A stretch of 5,736 nucleotides of DNA, taken from Fibrobacterota bacterium. GTDB lineage: Bacteria > Fibrobacterota > Chitinivibrionia > Chitinivibrionales > Chitinispirillaceae. The stretch spans positions 1-5,736 of the forward strand of contig JAEYNR010000091.1 in the NCBI GenBank assembly GCA_023412475.1, written 5' to 3'. Numbering within the stretch: position 1 is the first letter of the stretch; every line of letters begins with the position of its first letter. The notes under the pieces were generated by a model. That model worked only from the letters and a program-made list of their open reading frames with translations, had not been told where the DNA came from and ran no database searches. A program made the translations under genes and the position numbers. Shown piece by piece: positions 1 to 5,736 of this stretch.

Positions 1-126
1 CCTGGAAGTACTCGTATAACAATTGATAAAACAAAGGTTAAGACTCTATCCAGAGGGTGTTATCTGGTATCAATAGTTGAAAATGGCAGAATGACCAAAT
101 CTGCCAATGTAACCATATTTCAATAA
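1..126 (+). CDS. C-terminal end of a secreted protein with a T9SS-type sorting tail (5' truncated by window edge)
   Basis: Frame 1 is open from the first base and ends at a TAA at 124-126, giving 41 residues. The visible sequence contains ITID, then LSRGCYLVSIVENGR, then KSANVTIF near the end. This fits the last strands of a type A T9SS C-terminal domain, where an L-x-x-G-x-Y-x-V core is followed by a short basic turn and a final hydrophobic strand. Known from the family: this tail directs cargo through the outer membrane and is usually removed or linked to a surface glycan. The body of the protein lies outside the window, so its function is unknown. A strong terminator begins 24 bases after the stop, so this is the last gene of its transcript. 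The alternative is a chance open frame, which the tail-like pattern and the terminator make unlikely. Confidence 0.75.
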   Translation, partial: PGSTRITIDKTKVKTLSRGCYLVSIVENGRMTKSANVTIFQ

Positions 127-150
127 ATCAACAGATTAAATTTTAAATCG

Positions 151-197
151 ACCGGTAATGCTTATCAGAAGTTGATGCATTACCGGTAATTTTATTT
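151..197 (+). terminator. Intrinsic terminator after the left-edge gene
   Basis: A perfect 11-base-pair stem pairs accggtaatgc (151-161) with gcattaccggt (177-187). Inside the loop a second short pairing, atca (164-167) with tgat (173-176), extends it. The stem is followed directly by the T-rich run aattttattt. It sits 24 bases after the TAA at 124-126, where a Rho-independent terminator is expected. Confidence 0.85.
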
Positions 198-479
198 ACT
201 TCAGGACCTGTCGGTATATTACTATAATAAATAGAGACAGTAAAAGTCGATTTTTAAGCAGTTGGAGAAGCCGTAATTCTTAATTCTAAAACGGCAATTT
301 CCGCATAACAATTAAAACGAACAGAGTAAATTGCCCAGCCAGTTCTTCAATCCTTCTGTTTATCGGCCCGGAAGATTTTCGTTTGGTCTAAATTGTGCCT
401 AAATGAAACGCTTTCAGTAATCTATTCCAGCCATTTTTCGAATAAGCTTTCTTTTTCGGCTGAAATTTAAAATTGATAG

Positions 480-490
480 CCCCCCCCCCC
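480..490. repeat. Homopolymer of 11 C
   Basis: Eleven consecutive C residues occur in an otherwise AT-rich, apparently non-coding stretch. Such tracts slip during replication and are also frequent places for sequencing error, so the exact length should not be trusted. Confidence 0.9.
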
Positions 491-695
491 GATCCGGCAG
501 AGAAACAATGAACGAAAGAGCTTCTTCAAAGATTACTTTTTACCAGAAGAACAAATCATAAGGCATTGATTGGTTGATAATAATAAAATTGCGATGAATG
601 GGAAGTATTTTCATGGAGTAAGATATCCTCTGATGTCAGTTTTTGCACCTGCAACATAAAACAAATATTGTACCTAAAAATACAAATTTTGAATT

Positions 696-711
696 GCCAT
701 GCTTTCATGGC
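696..711 (-). terminator. Weak candidate terminator for the beta-helix gene
   Basis: A perfect 6-base-pair hairpin, gccatg (696-701) with catggc (706-711), has a 4-base loop. Read on the minus strand it is followed by aattcaaaatttgtattttt, which is AT-rich with a short T-run some 15 bases away. It lies about 115 bases beyond the stop codon of the minus-strand gene at 825. The stem is short and the T-tract is not adjacent, so this is only the best candidate seen downstream of that gene. Confidence 0.25.
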
Positions 712-824
712 TTCTGCTTTCCTGTATTGTAAATACGGTAAGAACGATCAAGGCTAAATCTTACTAGCGTACCGGCCGAACCTGTTTTTACGTGATGCTG
801 CAAAATGATGAAAATTAAAGGATA

Positions 825-2366
825 TTATGGGTTAATTATTCTTTTGTCCATCAAATACAGGCCACTAGCATGTTTTAAATTCTTATTACGAGAATAACCA
901 ACCCAAAGAGATCGTCCCCTAAGATCAAAGGCTTGACCTCTGAATGAATCAGCATTTTTGCTATCTACCCGGAGTATTTTATTTCTGTGGTGGATAAAAC
1001 TTGTGACATGTTTAGAAGGTTGTCTGACTGTTGTGTTTAAGTTGACATATTCATATGTGCCAATATCAACCTTATCATTGATATATCGAGAGTTGCCTGA
1101 AATGTCGATTGTATATTTGTTGCTTTTTGATTTAAGAAATTCGTTTGTTCCAGCATCAATAGCTGGCGAGCCGGTACTGAGCCGGTAGTTTCCTTCTATT
1201 GAAGGTGCTTCATTTGGTTCTACAGGATCGATAAACAGTGGATCGTTGGAAATATTATTTATGCTGTCATAGAACATGCTGGAAGATGATGTAAAAACAT
1301 GGTTTTTATCATCTATTCCCTCGACAATACAATGAATGGCATGTGTCCATGAAGGCTGTCCTAATGAATTATCTAAAGTTGCGATTGCATGGGCTTGAGA
1401 TGAAGCAAAATTTTTCCAGACAATTGTATTTTCCAGATAAATTCTTGTTTGCCATAGATTTGCAATACCTCCTCCAACAGCAGCTTCGTTTCCACTGACT
1501 GTTATGTTATAAAAGTAACAGTAGGCTTCATTATTGTAAATAGCGCCACCATAACCGGTTGCCTCATTTCCAGTAAATAATCCGTTTACTATTAGCGGTC
1601 CTCCCACAAAATTTGCCAATGCACCTCCATCTTTGGCACTATTACCATTGAATGAAACATTGAAATAGTTGCCATAAGAATTATGGTTAAAGATCGCGCC
1701 ACCATAAGTAGTTGACTTGTTCATCATGAAAAAGGCATCAGTAATTGAAGGACTGCTTTCGCTATTATAAATGGCTGCTCCACGTTGTGCCTGATTTGCT
1801 GCAAAAATAACATTATTGATACTTATATCTGCCCCATAATTAAGAATACCACCACCATAACCATGTTCCCCGGATTGAGAATTCGCATTTCCACCCATTA
1901 TAAAGAAACCATCAATAATTGAGGTTGAATCAAGCTTCAATGCTTTTTCATGGTAAAAAACATGATAGCAGTTGTCTTGAGTATTTAAAAAATTATCACC
2001 ATCGTCATTATTTAGATCACCACTGAGTATGGTTTTGTTATTAATCCAGTTACGACTGTTAAAATCAGTTTCGTTACCGGTGAATCCACCATATATTGCA
2101 ACATTTTTTTTGAGTTTAAAATGCTTTAGTCGCGATGAAGAAGAAGAAAAGCTGAATGTACTGCAGGGAGTGTAAATGCCTGCTGCAACCCATATCTGAT
2201 CACCGTCTTTTGAATTAATAATTGCATCGTGAAGTGAAGACCAGGCATTTTGCCAGTCAGTTCCGTTATTGAGGCCGGCAGCATCGTGCCTAACATGTAA
2301 AGTGTCTGTGTAAGTGTTTAAAATAAAAACAATTATGATTATGAGACTGTTTACTGCTTTGTTCAT
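825..2366 (-). CDS. Secreted right-handed beta-helix protein, choice-of-anchor-Q-like, with T9SS-like tail
   Basis: The product has 513 residues. I chose the ATG at 2366-2364 over an in-frame GTG at 2375-2373 because it puts the basic residue of MNKAVNS directly before a hydrophobic signal segment (about residues 5-19). Residues 22-68 carry the pattern HDAAGLNNGTDWQNAW then GDQIWVAAGIYTP, typical of bacterial polymorphic-outer-membrane-like or pectate-lyase-fold proteins. YGGFTGNET and ILSGDLNNDD follow (92-123). Residues 170-320 are degenerate coils repeating GGAIYN and SGNxA motifs, the mark of a parallel beta-helix. SNDPLFIDP and GSPAIDAGT (about 383-418) and VDIGTYEY (443-450) match the end of choice-of-anchor Q modules. 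The last ~45 residues, with FDLRGR and ASGLYL, resemble a T9SS sorting tail. No catalytic residues are recognisable, so a binding or structural surface role is inferred. The ribosome site is weak (cagag), unlike the divergent neighbour. Confidence 0.85.
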   Translation of the reverse strand: MNKAVNSLIIIIVFILNTYTDTLHVRHDAAGLNNGTDWQNAWSSLHDAIINSKDGDQIWVAAGIYTPCSTFSFSSSSSRLKHFKLKKNVAIYGGFTGNETDFNSRNWINNKTILSGDLNNDDGDNFLNTQDNCYHVFYHEKALKLDSTSIIDGFFIMGGNANSQSGEHGYGGGILNYGADISINNVIFAANQAQRGAAIYNSESSPSITDAFFMMNKSTTYGGAIFNHNSYGNYFNVSFNGNSAKDGGALANFVGGPLIVNGLFTGNEATGYGGAIYNNEAYCYFYNITVSGNEAAVGGGIANLWQTRIYLENTIVWKNFASSQAHAIATLDNSLGQPSWTHAIHCIVEGIDDKNHVFTSSSSMFYDSINNISNDPLFIDPVEPNEAPSIEGNYRLSTGSPAIDAGTNEFLKSKSNKYTIDISGNSRYINDKVDIGTYEYVNLNTTVRQPSKHVTSFIHHRNKILRVDSKNADSFRGQAFDLRGRSLWVGYSRNKNLKHASGLYLMDKRIINP

Positions 2367-2439
2367 TTGACACACTCTGTTTTATTCAAATGTCAATACT
2401 TGCCCTGATCTTATTACTTTTTACAAAATGCTTTCGCTT

Positions 2440-2468
2440 ATTATAAAGGATATTTAAAGGATATTCAA
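2440..2468 (-). promoter_or_regulatory. Promoter of the beta-helix gene
   Basis: On the minus strand a TTGAAT box (2468-2463) and a perfect TATAAT box (2445-2440) are separated by 17 bases, the ideal sigma70 spacing. Transcription would start near 2433, giving a leader of about 67 bases before the ATG at 2366. The spacer is filled by a tandem repeat described separately. No second, better-placed promoter was seen between here and the start codon. Confidence 0.6.
2444..2465 (-). repeat. Tandem 11-base repeat inside the beta-helix promoter
   Basis: Read on the minus strand, aatatccttta occurs twice back to back with no mismatch. The 11-base period is about one helical turn, and the pair spans from the -35 box to the -10 box. 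Paired half-sites on one face of the helix are a common operator arrangement, so a repressor site is possible. No regulator gene lies in the window. A third copy of the core (aaaggatatt in plus orientation) lies at 817-826, over the stop codon of the same gene. Confidence 0.5.
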
Positions 2469-2645
2469 GCCTTTTTGAGTCGACAGAGTCTGACTTAGTT
2501 GAATATCGATAATATTATGCTAAAATAAAGATATTTAAACGAAGGCAAATTGTTTTAAATGTCAATTTTAAAAAAAAATATCACTCCAAACCATTGATTT
2601 AATTCATACTGTTTAACAGAATACTATTTCCATGAGTTTTTCATA

Positions 2646-2674
2646 TTGTTACAGCTTTAAAGGCTGGTTATAAT
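2646..2674 (+). promoter_or_regulatory. Promoter of the Asp-box/PKD gene
   Basis: A TTGTTA box (2646-2651) and a perfect TATAAT box (2669-2674) are separated by 17 bases. Predicted transcription starts near 2681, about 110 bases before the ATG at 2792. It faces away from the beta-helix promoter about 180 bases to the left, so the two genes are expressed divergently from separate promoters. Confidence 0.65.
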
Positions 2675-2686
2675 AATGGTGCAACT

Positions 2687-2763
2687 GGTACATTTTTTTT
2701 AATCGAAATTACATGGAATAATTGCCGACATGCTAATTTAATTAAAAAGAAAAGAAACGTACC
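2687..2763 (+). promoter_or_regulatory. Long 5' leader hairpin ahead of the Asp-box/PKD gene
   Basis: The left arm at 2687-2700 (ggtaca followed by eight T) pairs with the right arm at 2750-2763 (A-rich, ending gtacc). This gives 13 pairs, including one G-T, with a single A/C mismatch. The enclosed 49 bases can form a small aatta/taatt hairpin (2708-2722). The structure starts a few bases after the predicted transcription start and ends 17 bases before the AAGGAG site, so it takes up most of the leader. It could stabilise the messenger or tune translation. It matches no riboswitch class I know. Confidence 0.4.
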
Positions 2764-2780
2764 GTTTTCATCAATTTCCA

Positions 2781-2786
2781 AAGGAG
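2781..2786 (+). promoter_or_regulatory. Strong Shine-Dalgarno site fixing the start at 2792
   Basis: AAGGAG lies 5 bases before the ATG at 2792-2794. The two upstream ATGs in this leader (2713 and 2730) are in other frames, so this site fixes the start of the 715-residue protein. Confidence 0.85.
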
Positions 2787-2791
2787 AACGC

Positions 2792-4939
2792 ATGAATAAT
2801 CCTCCATTTGCATCAATATTTGGTGCATTTGCACTTAGTACGGCTTTATTTTCTGCACAAGCCGGAGTAACACTTTTACAGCCACCTGTAAGAGAGCAAA
2901 TAAGCAATTTGCCGGCAAGTTTAACCATTAATGATATGATGTTTGTTAGTGATTCGGTTGTAATTGCAGTTTCAGCATATACTAGACATGCAACTCCAGC
3001 TCATTCGTCACACTTCCTTCGAAGCACTGACTGTGGATCTACATGGAGTATCATTTATTCTGACACTACTCATCATGCAGAAAAGATCACAGTATCACCA
3101 ACAGGGAAAATTTTCGTATTTATGAGCAGGGATGGGAAATTTGGCCGTATTTTAAGTTCTGATGATTCAGGTGAAACTTGGAATCCTTTATGTAGTTTAC
3201 CTCAAATTGATGATAAGTATCTACCTCAATCACTTTTTTGCAATTCTTATGATGATACAATAATGGTTGCTGTTTTTGACTCTGGGGCAATAATGAAAAC
3301 AATCGATGGCGGTCAGAATTGGAATTTAGAAAAACTAATCGATTCTATCGACTATATCCAAAGCGCATTTACCAGAGGAAATACTCTTGCTGTTTTAGAT
3401 GGAAATCAAAAGATGTACGTCAAGAATCTATCCAACGGTACCATAAAAAAAATCGCAGACCCTCACTACGCTGCAAGAGATATTTATATAACCACAGAGG
3501 GACTCATATTAGTATATGGTATCGGAGCATTGCAATATTATAAGGAAGAAGACGATAGCTGGATTAAGTGTGGAAAACCTTTTTCTTCTGTAGGTTATCC
3601 AAAAGAAATGGTTTTTGCATCTGAATCATCAGGATATTTAGTAGGTGAAGCACGTCTTCTCTACAAAACAAACGACGGAGGACGTAACTGGACTGCTATT
3701 GAAAATCCCGATATTACAGATGCCTCTAATTTCAACGTGATTACCTTTAACAGTAAAGGAAAGGGAATCGCCAGCGATAATAATGCAAACTGGTTTTTAG
3801 TTTATGATGATACAGAAAAAAGTATACCTCCTGTTGCTAAATTTGGAGCAACACCAAATTCAGGAACAGCACCTCTATTAGTTTCTTTTTCTGACAGCTC
3901 AATTGGTGAGCCAACATCATGGAAATGGGACTTAAATGGAGATGGAATTTGCGATGATTCAACAGAAAATCCGGTGTTCGAGTATGTTACAGCTGGTTCT
4001 TATTCTGTTACTCTCATAGTATCAAACAATTCTGGTATTGACACCCTCAAATTAACTGACTACATTAAAGTCAATAATGAGTTTAATATTGAGGGAGATA
4101 CAATAATTACTATAGGCTCTGGAGATACCATAGATTTAAAACCGTTAAATATGTGGAATAATCAAACATATGGGCAATACATTTACACCAGTGATCAAAT
4201 GAGTGTTGCTGATACCATATATTCTTTAGCCATTTTTAAAGTTAACACAGGTTTTGAAGGTTCCGGAAAAGCTTTGAATTATCTTAAATGTAAAATTAAA
4301 ATGAAAAACACAGCAAATGATACTATAACCATTACCGATGCCTCTTCATCAATGGGAACCCGAGACACATCTGGTGAACTTTGTTTTGAAGGTACGATAA
4401 GTGTTCCGGAAATAAATGGATGGGTTTGGATACCATTATCAAAACCATTTGTTAGAACCAATAATCAAAACATAAGTGTTCTAATCCAACATGCAACAGA
4501 TCAGGAAGATTACAATGATGATGCAAAATGGCGTCATACCAAAACTAATGCAAATAGAGCGATTACCGGTTATGATAACGACTATGGCTTTGTTTCCAGC
4601 AATATTCTTGATATAAAATTCGCAACTTCTGTAAAAACAGTATCACCGGTAAAATTCGGCAGGAACTCTAATGCCAACATGGTTAATCTAAGACAATTTT
4701 TAAACCCTAACACAAATAATGTTACATTTCTACTGTCTCTTCCAACCAGACAGAATGTCTCTTTAAAAGTTTATAATTTGCAGGGAAAGGAAATCTGCTC
4801 CATCAATAAGCATGCTCTGAGGTCTGGTAAACATAGTATATTAATTAATAGAAGTAAATTTACCTCAGGTTCATATCTGTATGTTCTAAAAACAGAACAA
4901 AAAATCTTTAAAAACAGGATACTCTTTATTCAGAGGTAA
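2792..4939 (+). CDS. Secreted multidomain protein: Asp-box beta-propeller, PKD domain, T9SS-associated module and sorting tail
   Basis: The product has 715 residues. Residues 1-24 form a signal peptide (hydrophobic core FGAFALSTALF, cleavage after SAQA) that unusually lacks a basic residue near the start. Residues ~30-340 are a beta-propeller with four Asp-box motifs of the S/T-x-D-x-G-x-T/N-W type: STDCGSTW (78-85), SDDSGETW (123-130), TIDGGQNW (170-177) and TNDGGRNW (293-300). Residues ~346-427 are a PKD domain (PPVAKF, SWKWD, AGSYSVTLIV) with a calcium-loop-like DLNGDGICDD at 380-389. Residues ~440-610 (IGSGDT, YGQYIYTSDQM, GWVWIPLSKPF, ISVLIQHAT) resemble a beta module often placed before T9SS tails. 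Residues ~632-715 are the type A tail (LNPNTNNV, VYNLQGKEI, SGSYLYVLK). Asp boxes also occur in sialidases, but the catalytic arginine triad was not seen, so a surface binding or adhesin role is inferred. It has its own promoter and terminator and appears monocistronic. Confidence 0.9.
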   Translation: MNNPPFASIFGAFALSTALFSAQAGVTLLQPPVREQISNLPASLTINDMMFVSDSVVIAVSAYTRHATPAHSSHFLRSTDCGSTWSIIYSDTTHHAEKITVSPTGKIFVFMSRDGKFGRILSSDDSGETWNPLCSLPQIDDKYLPQSLFCNSYDDTIMVAVFDSGAIMKTIDGGQNWNLEKLIDSIDYIQSAFTRGNTLAVLDGNQKMYVKNLSNGTIKKIADPHYAARDIYITTEGLILVYGIGALQYYKEEDDSWIKCGKPFSSVGYPKEMVFASESSGYLVGEARLLYKTNDGGRNWTAIENPDITDASNFNVITFNSKGKGIASDNNANWFLVYDDTEKSIPPVAKFGATPNSGTAPLLVSFSDSSIGEPTSWKWDLNGDGICDDSTENPVFEYVTAGSYSVTLIVSNNSGIDTLKLTDYIKVNNEFNIEGDTIITIGSGDTIDLKPLNMWNNQTYGQYIYTSDQMSVADTIYSLAIFKVNTGFEGSGKALNYLKCKIKMKNTANDTITITDASSSMGTRDTSGELCFEGTISVPEINGWVWIPLSKPFVRTNNQNISVLIQHATDQEDYNDDAKWRHTKTNANRAITGYDNDYGFVSSNILDIKFATSVKTVSPVKFGRNSNANMVNLRQFLNPNTNNVTFLLSLPTRQNVSLKVYNLQGKEICSINKHALRSGKHSILINRSKFTSGSYLYVLKTEQKIFKNRILFIQR

Positions 4940-4971
4940 TAATTATTCTGTAGAAAGTTATTTAAAAATTG

Positions 4972-5010
4972 GTCGGATCTATTATTTGTAGATTCCGACT
5001 CTTTTAATTT
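4972..5010 (+). terminator. Intrinsic terminator of the Asp-box/PKD gene
   Basis: gtcggatct (4972-4980) pairs with agattccgac (4990-4999), leaving one bulged base and a 9-base loop. The stem is followed by tcttttaattt. It begins 32 bases after the TAA at 4937-4939, which supports a single-gene transcript. Confidence 0.8.
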
Positions 5011-5111
5011 ATAGAATGGCAGTGATTCTTTATTGAATAGAAATTCTGAGTTGTTGATATATCGTTCTTGAATGTCTGTTAATTGATTCTTTTGATTATC
5101 GGAAACGCAAG

Positions 5112-5160
5112 AAGCCCAGGCCTTCAGCCTTGGCTGGTATATCCCGCCCCTTCAGGGCTT
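5112..5160. repeat. REP-like two-hairpin element, copy 1
   Basis: A 9-base-pair hairpin with one mismatch, agcccaggc (5113-5121) with gccttggct (5127-5135), encloses the loop CTTCA. After a short spacer containing ggtatat, a second hairpin, gccc (5146-5149) with gggc (5155-5158), encloses the same loop CTTCA. The ends aagccc (5112-5117) and gggctt (5155-5160) are also complementary. Short elements of this design, with repeated CTTCA/TGAAG loops, resemble repetitive extragenic palindromes that are mobilised by RAYT-type transposases. No such transposase is visible here. The family assignment is by pattern only. Confidence 0.6.
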
Positions 5161-5250
5161 GTACATACGTGTTAATCTTCTATGTCCTGAAGTTTTTATT
5201 CTTTTTATGCTTTGGGCTGGTTTATATAAAACCTTTATCAATTCTTATTC

Positions 5251-5330
5251 TACTCTGAAGGAGTTTCTTTTTTTTATAGCCCGGGCTCTCATTCTTGGGC
5301 TATTAAATCATACCTACCCCAGAAAGAGCT
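5251..5330. repeat. REP-like element, copy 2 (diverged)
   Basis: The left mini-hairpin actc (5252-5255) with gagt (5261-5264) encloses the loop TGAAG, the complement of the loop in copy 1, with a completely different stem. A T-rich spacer follows. Then comes a central hairpin atagccc (5276-5282) with gggctat (5297-5303), an AT-rich spacer, and a decayed right arm (cctaccccagaaagagct, 5313-5330) that would match the cttca hairpin of copy 1. The order arm, spacer, agccc...gggct, spacer, arm agrees with copy 1, whose left arm is missing. A further very degraded piece may lie at 5186-5235 (cctgaag, then gggctggtttatat). Confidence 0.45.
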
Positions 5331-5344
5331 GTTTTGTTCTTTAA

Positions 5345-5589
5345 AAAAGTACCCATCATGCCGGATTGCAGATTTTCCGGACATTTTGAGCTACAACATC
5401 GCATCTTACGCTTGCGGTCCAGTGGAAAATTCCTGGGATTTCCGGCAGTGAGCTCCTGGTCACCTGCTATCGGAAAGGCACTGCACTGGGGATTACTTGC
5501 ACGGTATAGAATATCGCATTTTTTGGTGGTGCTGATTATACGTGTAAGACTGAAGGGACTGCGGGAGATGAGAGAAGGGGGCGGAAAAA
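5345..5589. other. GC-richer non-coding segment of unknown nature
   Basis: By hand count 92 of the 180 bases at 5401-5580 are G or C, against about 30 percent in a sample of the preceding gene. A plus-strand frame of 94 codons crosses it (5334-5618), but it has no ribosome site and no recognisable domain, and it ends inside the terminator hairpin; I do not call it a gene. Pairings are possible: ccagt (5419-5423) with actgg (5485-5489), cagtg (5446-5450) with cactg (5479-5483), and gaaa (5425-5428) with tttc (5439-5442), giving a three-way shape. tttccg (5439-5444) could instead pair with cggaaa (5471-5476). It may be an imported piece, a longer repeat or a structured RNA; the sequence does not decide. 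Confidence 0.35.
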
Positions 5590-5609
5590 ATCCCGCCTTA
5601 AGGCGGGAT
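5585..5609 (-). terminator. Strong terminator for minus-strand transcription
   Basis: The 20 bases at 5590-5609 are a perfect palindrome built on cccgcc/ggcggg around ttaa. On the minus strand it is followed at once by a T-run (complement of the A-run 5585-5590), the classic Rho-independent form. On the plus strand the following sequence is cttaattagttt, so weaker termination from the left is also possible. It implies minus-strand transcription entering from the right of the window. Confidence 0.7.
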
Positions 5610-5736
5610 CTTAATTAGTTTCTGTTCAAAATATGCCGGTTTTTAAAAAACATGTTTACATGAAATATAAATCTTACCACACACTAGTTTAAATACCGCT
5701 TATGTGCCATGTTCTCGACAAAAAAACGGGCTGAAA

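Larger units (their letters stand above)
198..824. other. Gene-poor stretch, no convincing coding region
   Basis: No reading frame here has a plausible start, ribosome site and recognisable product. The only coding-like trace is on the minus strand between 480 and 286: a frame of 64 codons interrupted by one TAG (388-390). It reads KKKAYSKNGWNRLLKAFHLG before the stop and PINRRIEELAGQF after it. I do not recognise the family, and it could be a decayed gene or chance. The stretch also contains an 11-C run (480-490) and small hairpins at 696-711, 724-736 (gtatt/aatac) and 738-764 (gtaaga/tcttac). It separates a plus-strand terminator from the 3' end of the minus-strand beta-helix gene, so it lies between convergent transcripts and no promoter is required in it. 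Confidence 0.5.

Noticed and set aside
958..1188. Plus-strand open frame of 76 codons
   Set aside because: It lies wholly antisense to the well-supported beta-helix gene and has no domain or ribosome site.
825..2366. Calling the beta-helix protein a pectate lyase or other polysaccharide lyase
   Set aside because: The fold pattern is shared, but no catalytic lysine/arginine/aspartate set could be identified in the coils.
2367..2375. GTG at 2375-2373 as start of the beta-helix protein
   Set aside because: It adds only three residues, has no ribosome site of its own, and the ATG at 2366 gives a cleaner signal peptide (MNK followed by the hydrophobic core).
2668..2928. Minus-strand open frame of 86 codons over the start of the Asp-box/PKD gene
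   Set aside because: It covers the promoter, leader and signal-peptide region of the real gene and has no recognisable product.
2792..3820. Reading the Asp boxes as a sialidase (neuraminidase) catalytic domain
   Set aside because: Asp boxes are structural turns found in many propellers; no arginine triad or FRIP-like motif was seen.
5112..5330. CRISPR array
   Set aside because: The repeats are diverged hairpins of unequal spacing, not identical direct repeats with uniform spacers.
5159..5344. Plus-strand open frame of 61 codons
   Set aside because: It runs through the REP-like repeats, lacks a ribosome site and looks like chance.
5334..5618. Plus-strand open frame of 94 codons in the GC-rich segment
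   Set aside because: No ribosome site and no domain; it reads into the terminator palindrome. Kept only as a note under the GC-rich segment.
5651..5662. Inverted repeat catgt-tt-acatg as an operator
   Set aside because: It is only a 5-base arm in AT-rich DNA with no confirmed gene or promoter beside it; too weak to call.

Overview
The window looks like an AT-rich chromosomal segment from a member of the FCB group. It is dominated by secreted, surface-type proteins. Both intact genes and the gene fragment at the left edge carry C-terminal tails resembling the type A sorting signal of the type IX secretion system (T9SS). Two promoters have good sigma70-type -35/-10 boxes with 17-base spacers, and one gene has a strong Shine-Dalgarno sequence. 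Typical Bacteroidota promoters and start sites usually lack both features, so I lean towards Fibrobacterota or Chitinivibrionia-like relatives. This placement is an inference; no marker gene is present.

Layout, left to right. Bases 1-126 are the last 41 codons of a plus-strand gene, followed by a clear intrinsic terminator (151-197). Bases 198-824 hold no convincing gene; they contain an 11-C run, a weak decayed reading frame on the minus strand and a few small hairpins. Bases 825-2366 encode a 513-residue secreted right-handed beta-helix protein on the minus strand. Bases 2367-2791 form a divergent control region with one promoter for each flanking gene, a tandem 11-base repeat inside the minus-strand promoter and a long 5' leader hairpin ahead of the plus-strand gene. 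Bases 2792-4939 encode a 715-residue multidomain secreted protein: a four-Asp-box beta-propeller, a PKD domain, a T9SS-associated beta module and a C-terminal tail. It is closed by a terminator at 4972-5010.

Bases 5011-5736 hold no supported gene. They contain two copies of a short multi-hairpin, REP-like repeat (5112-5160 and 5251-5330), a distinctly GC-richer segment (5345-5589) of unknown nature, and a strong hairpin with a T-run that works as a terminator for minus-strand transcription (5585-5609). The last ~125 bases hold only short open frames, one of which may be the tail of a minus-strand gene lying mostly outside the window.

The two complete genes are transcribed away from each other from a shared ~425-base region. 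Both encode exported repeat-rich proteins with no recognisable catalytic residues. Adhesion, binding or display on the cell surface is the most reasonable role, but the substrate or partner cannot be read from the sequence.
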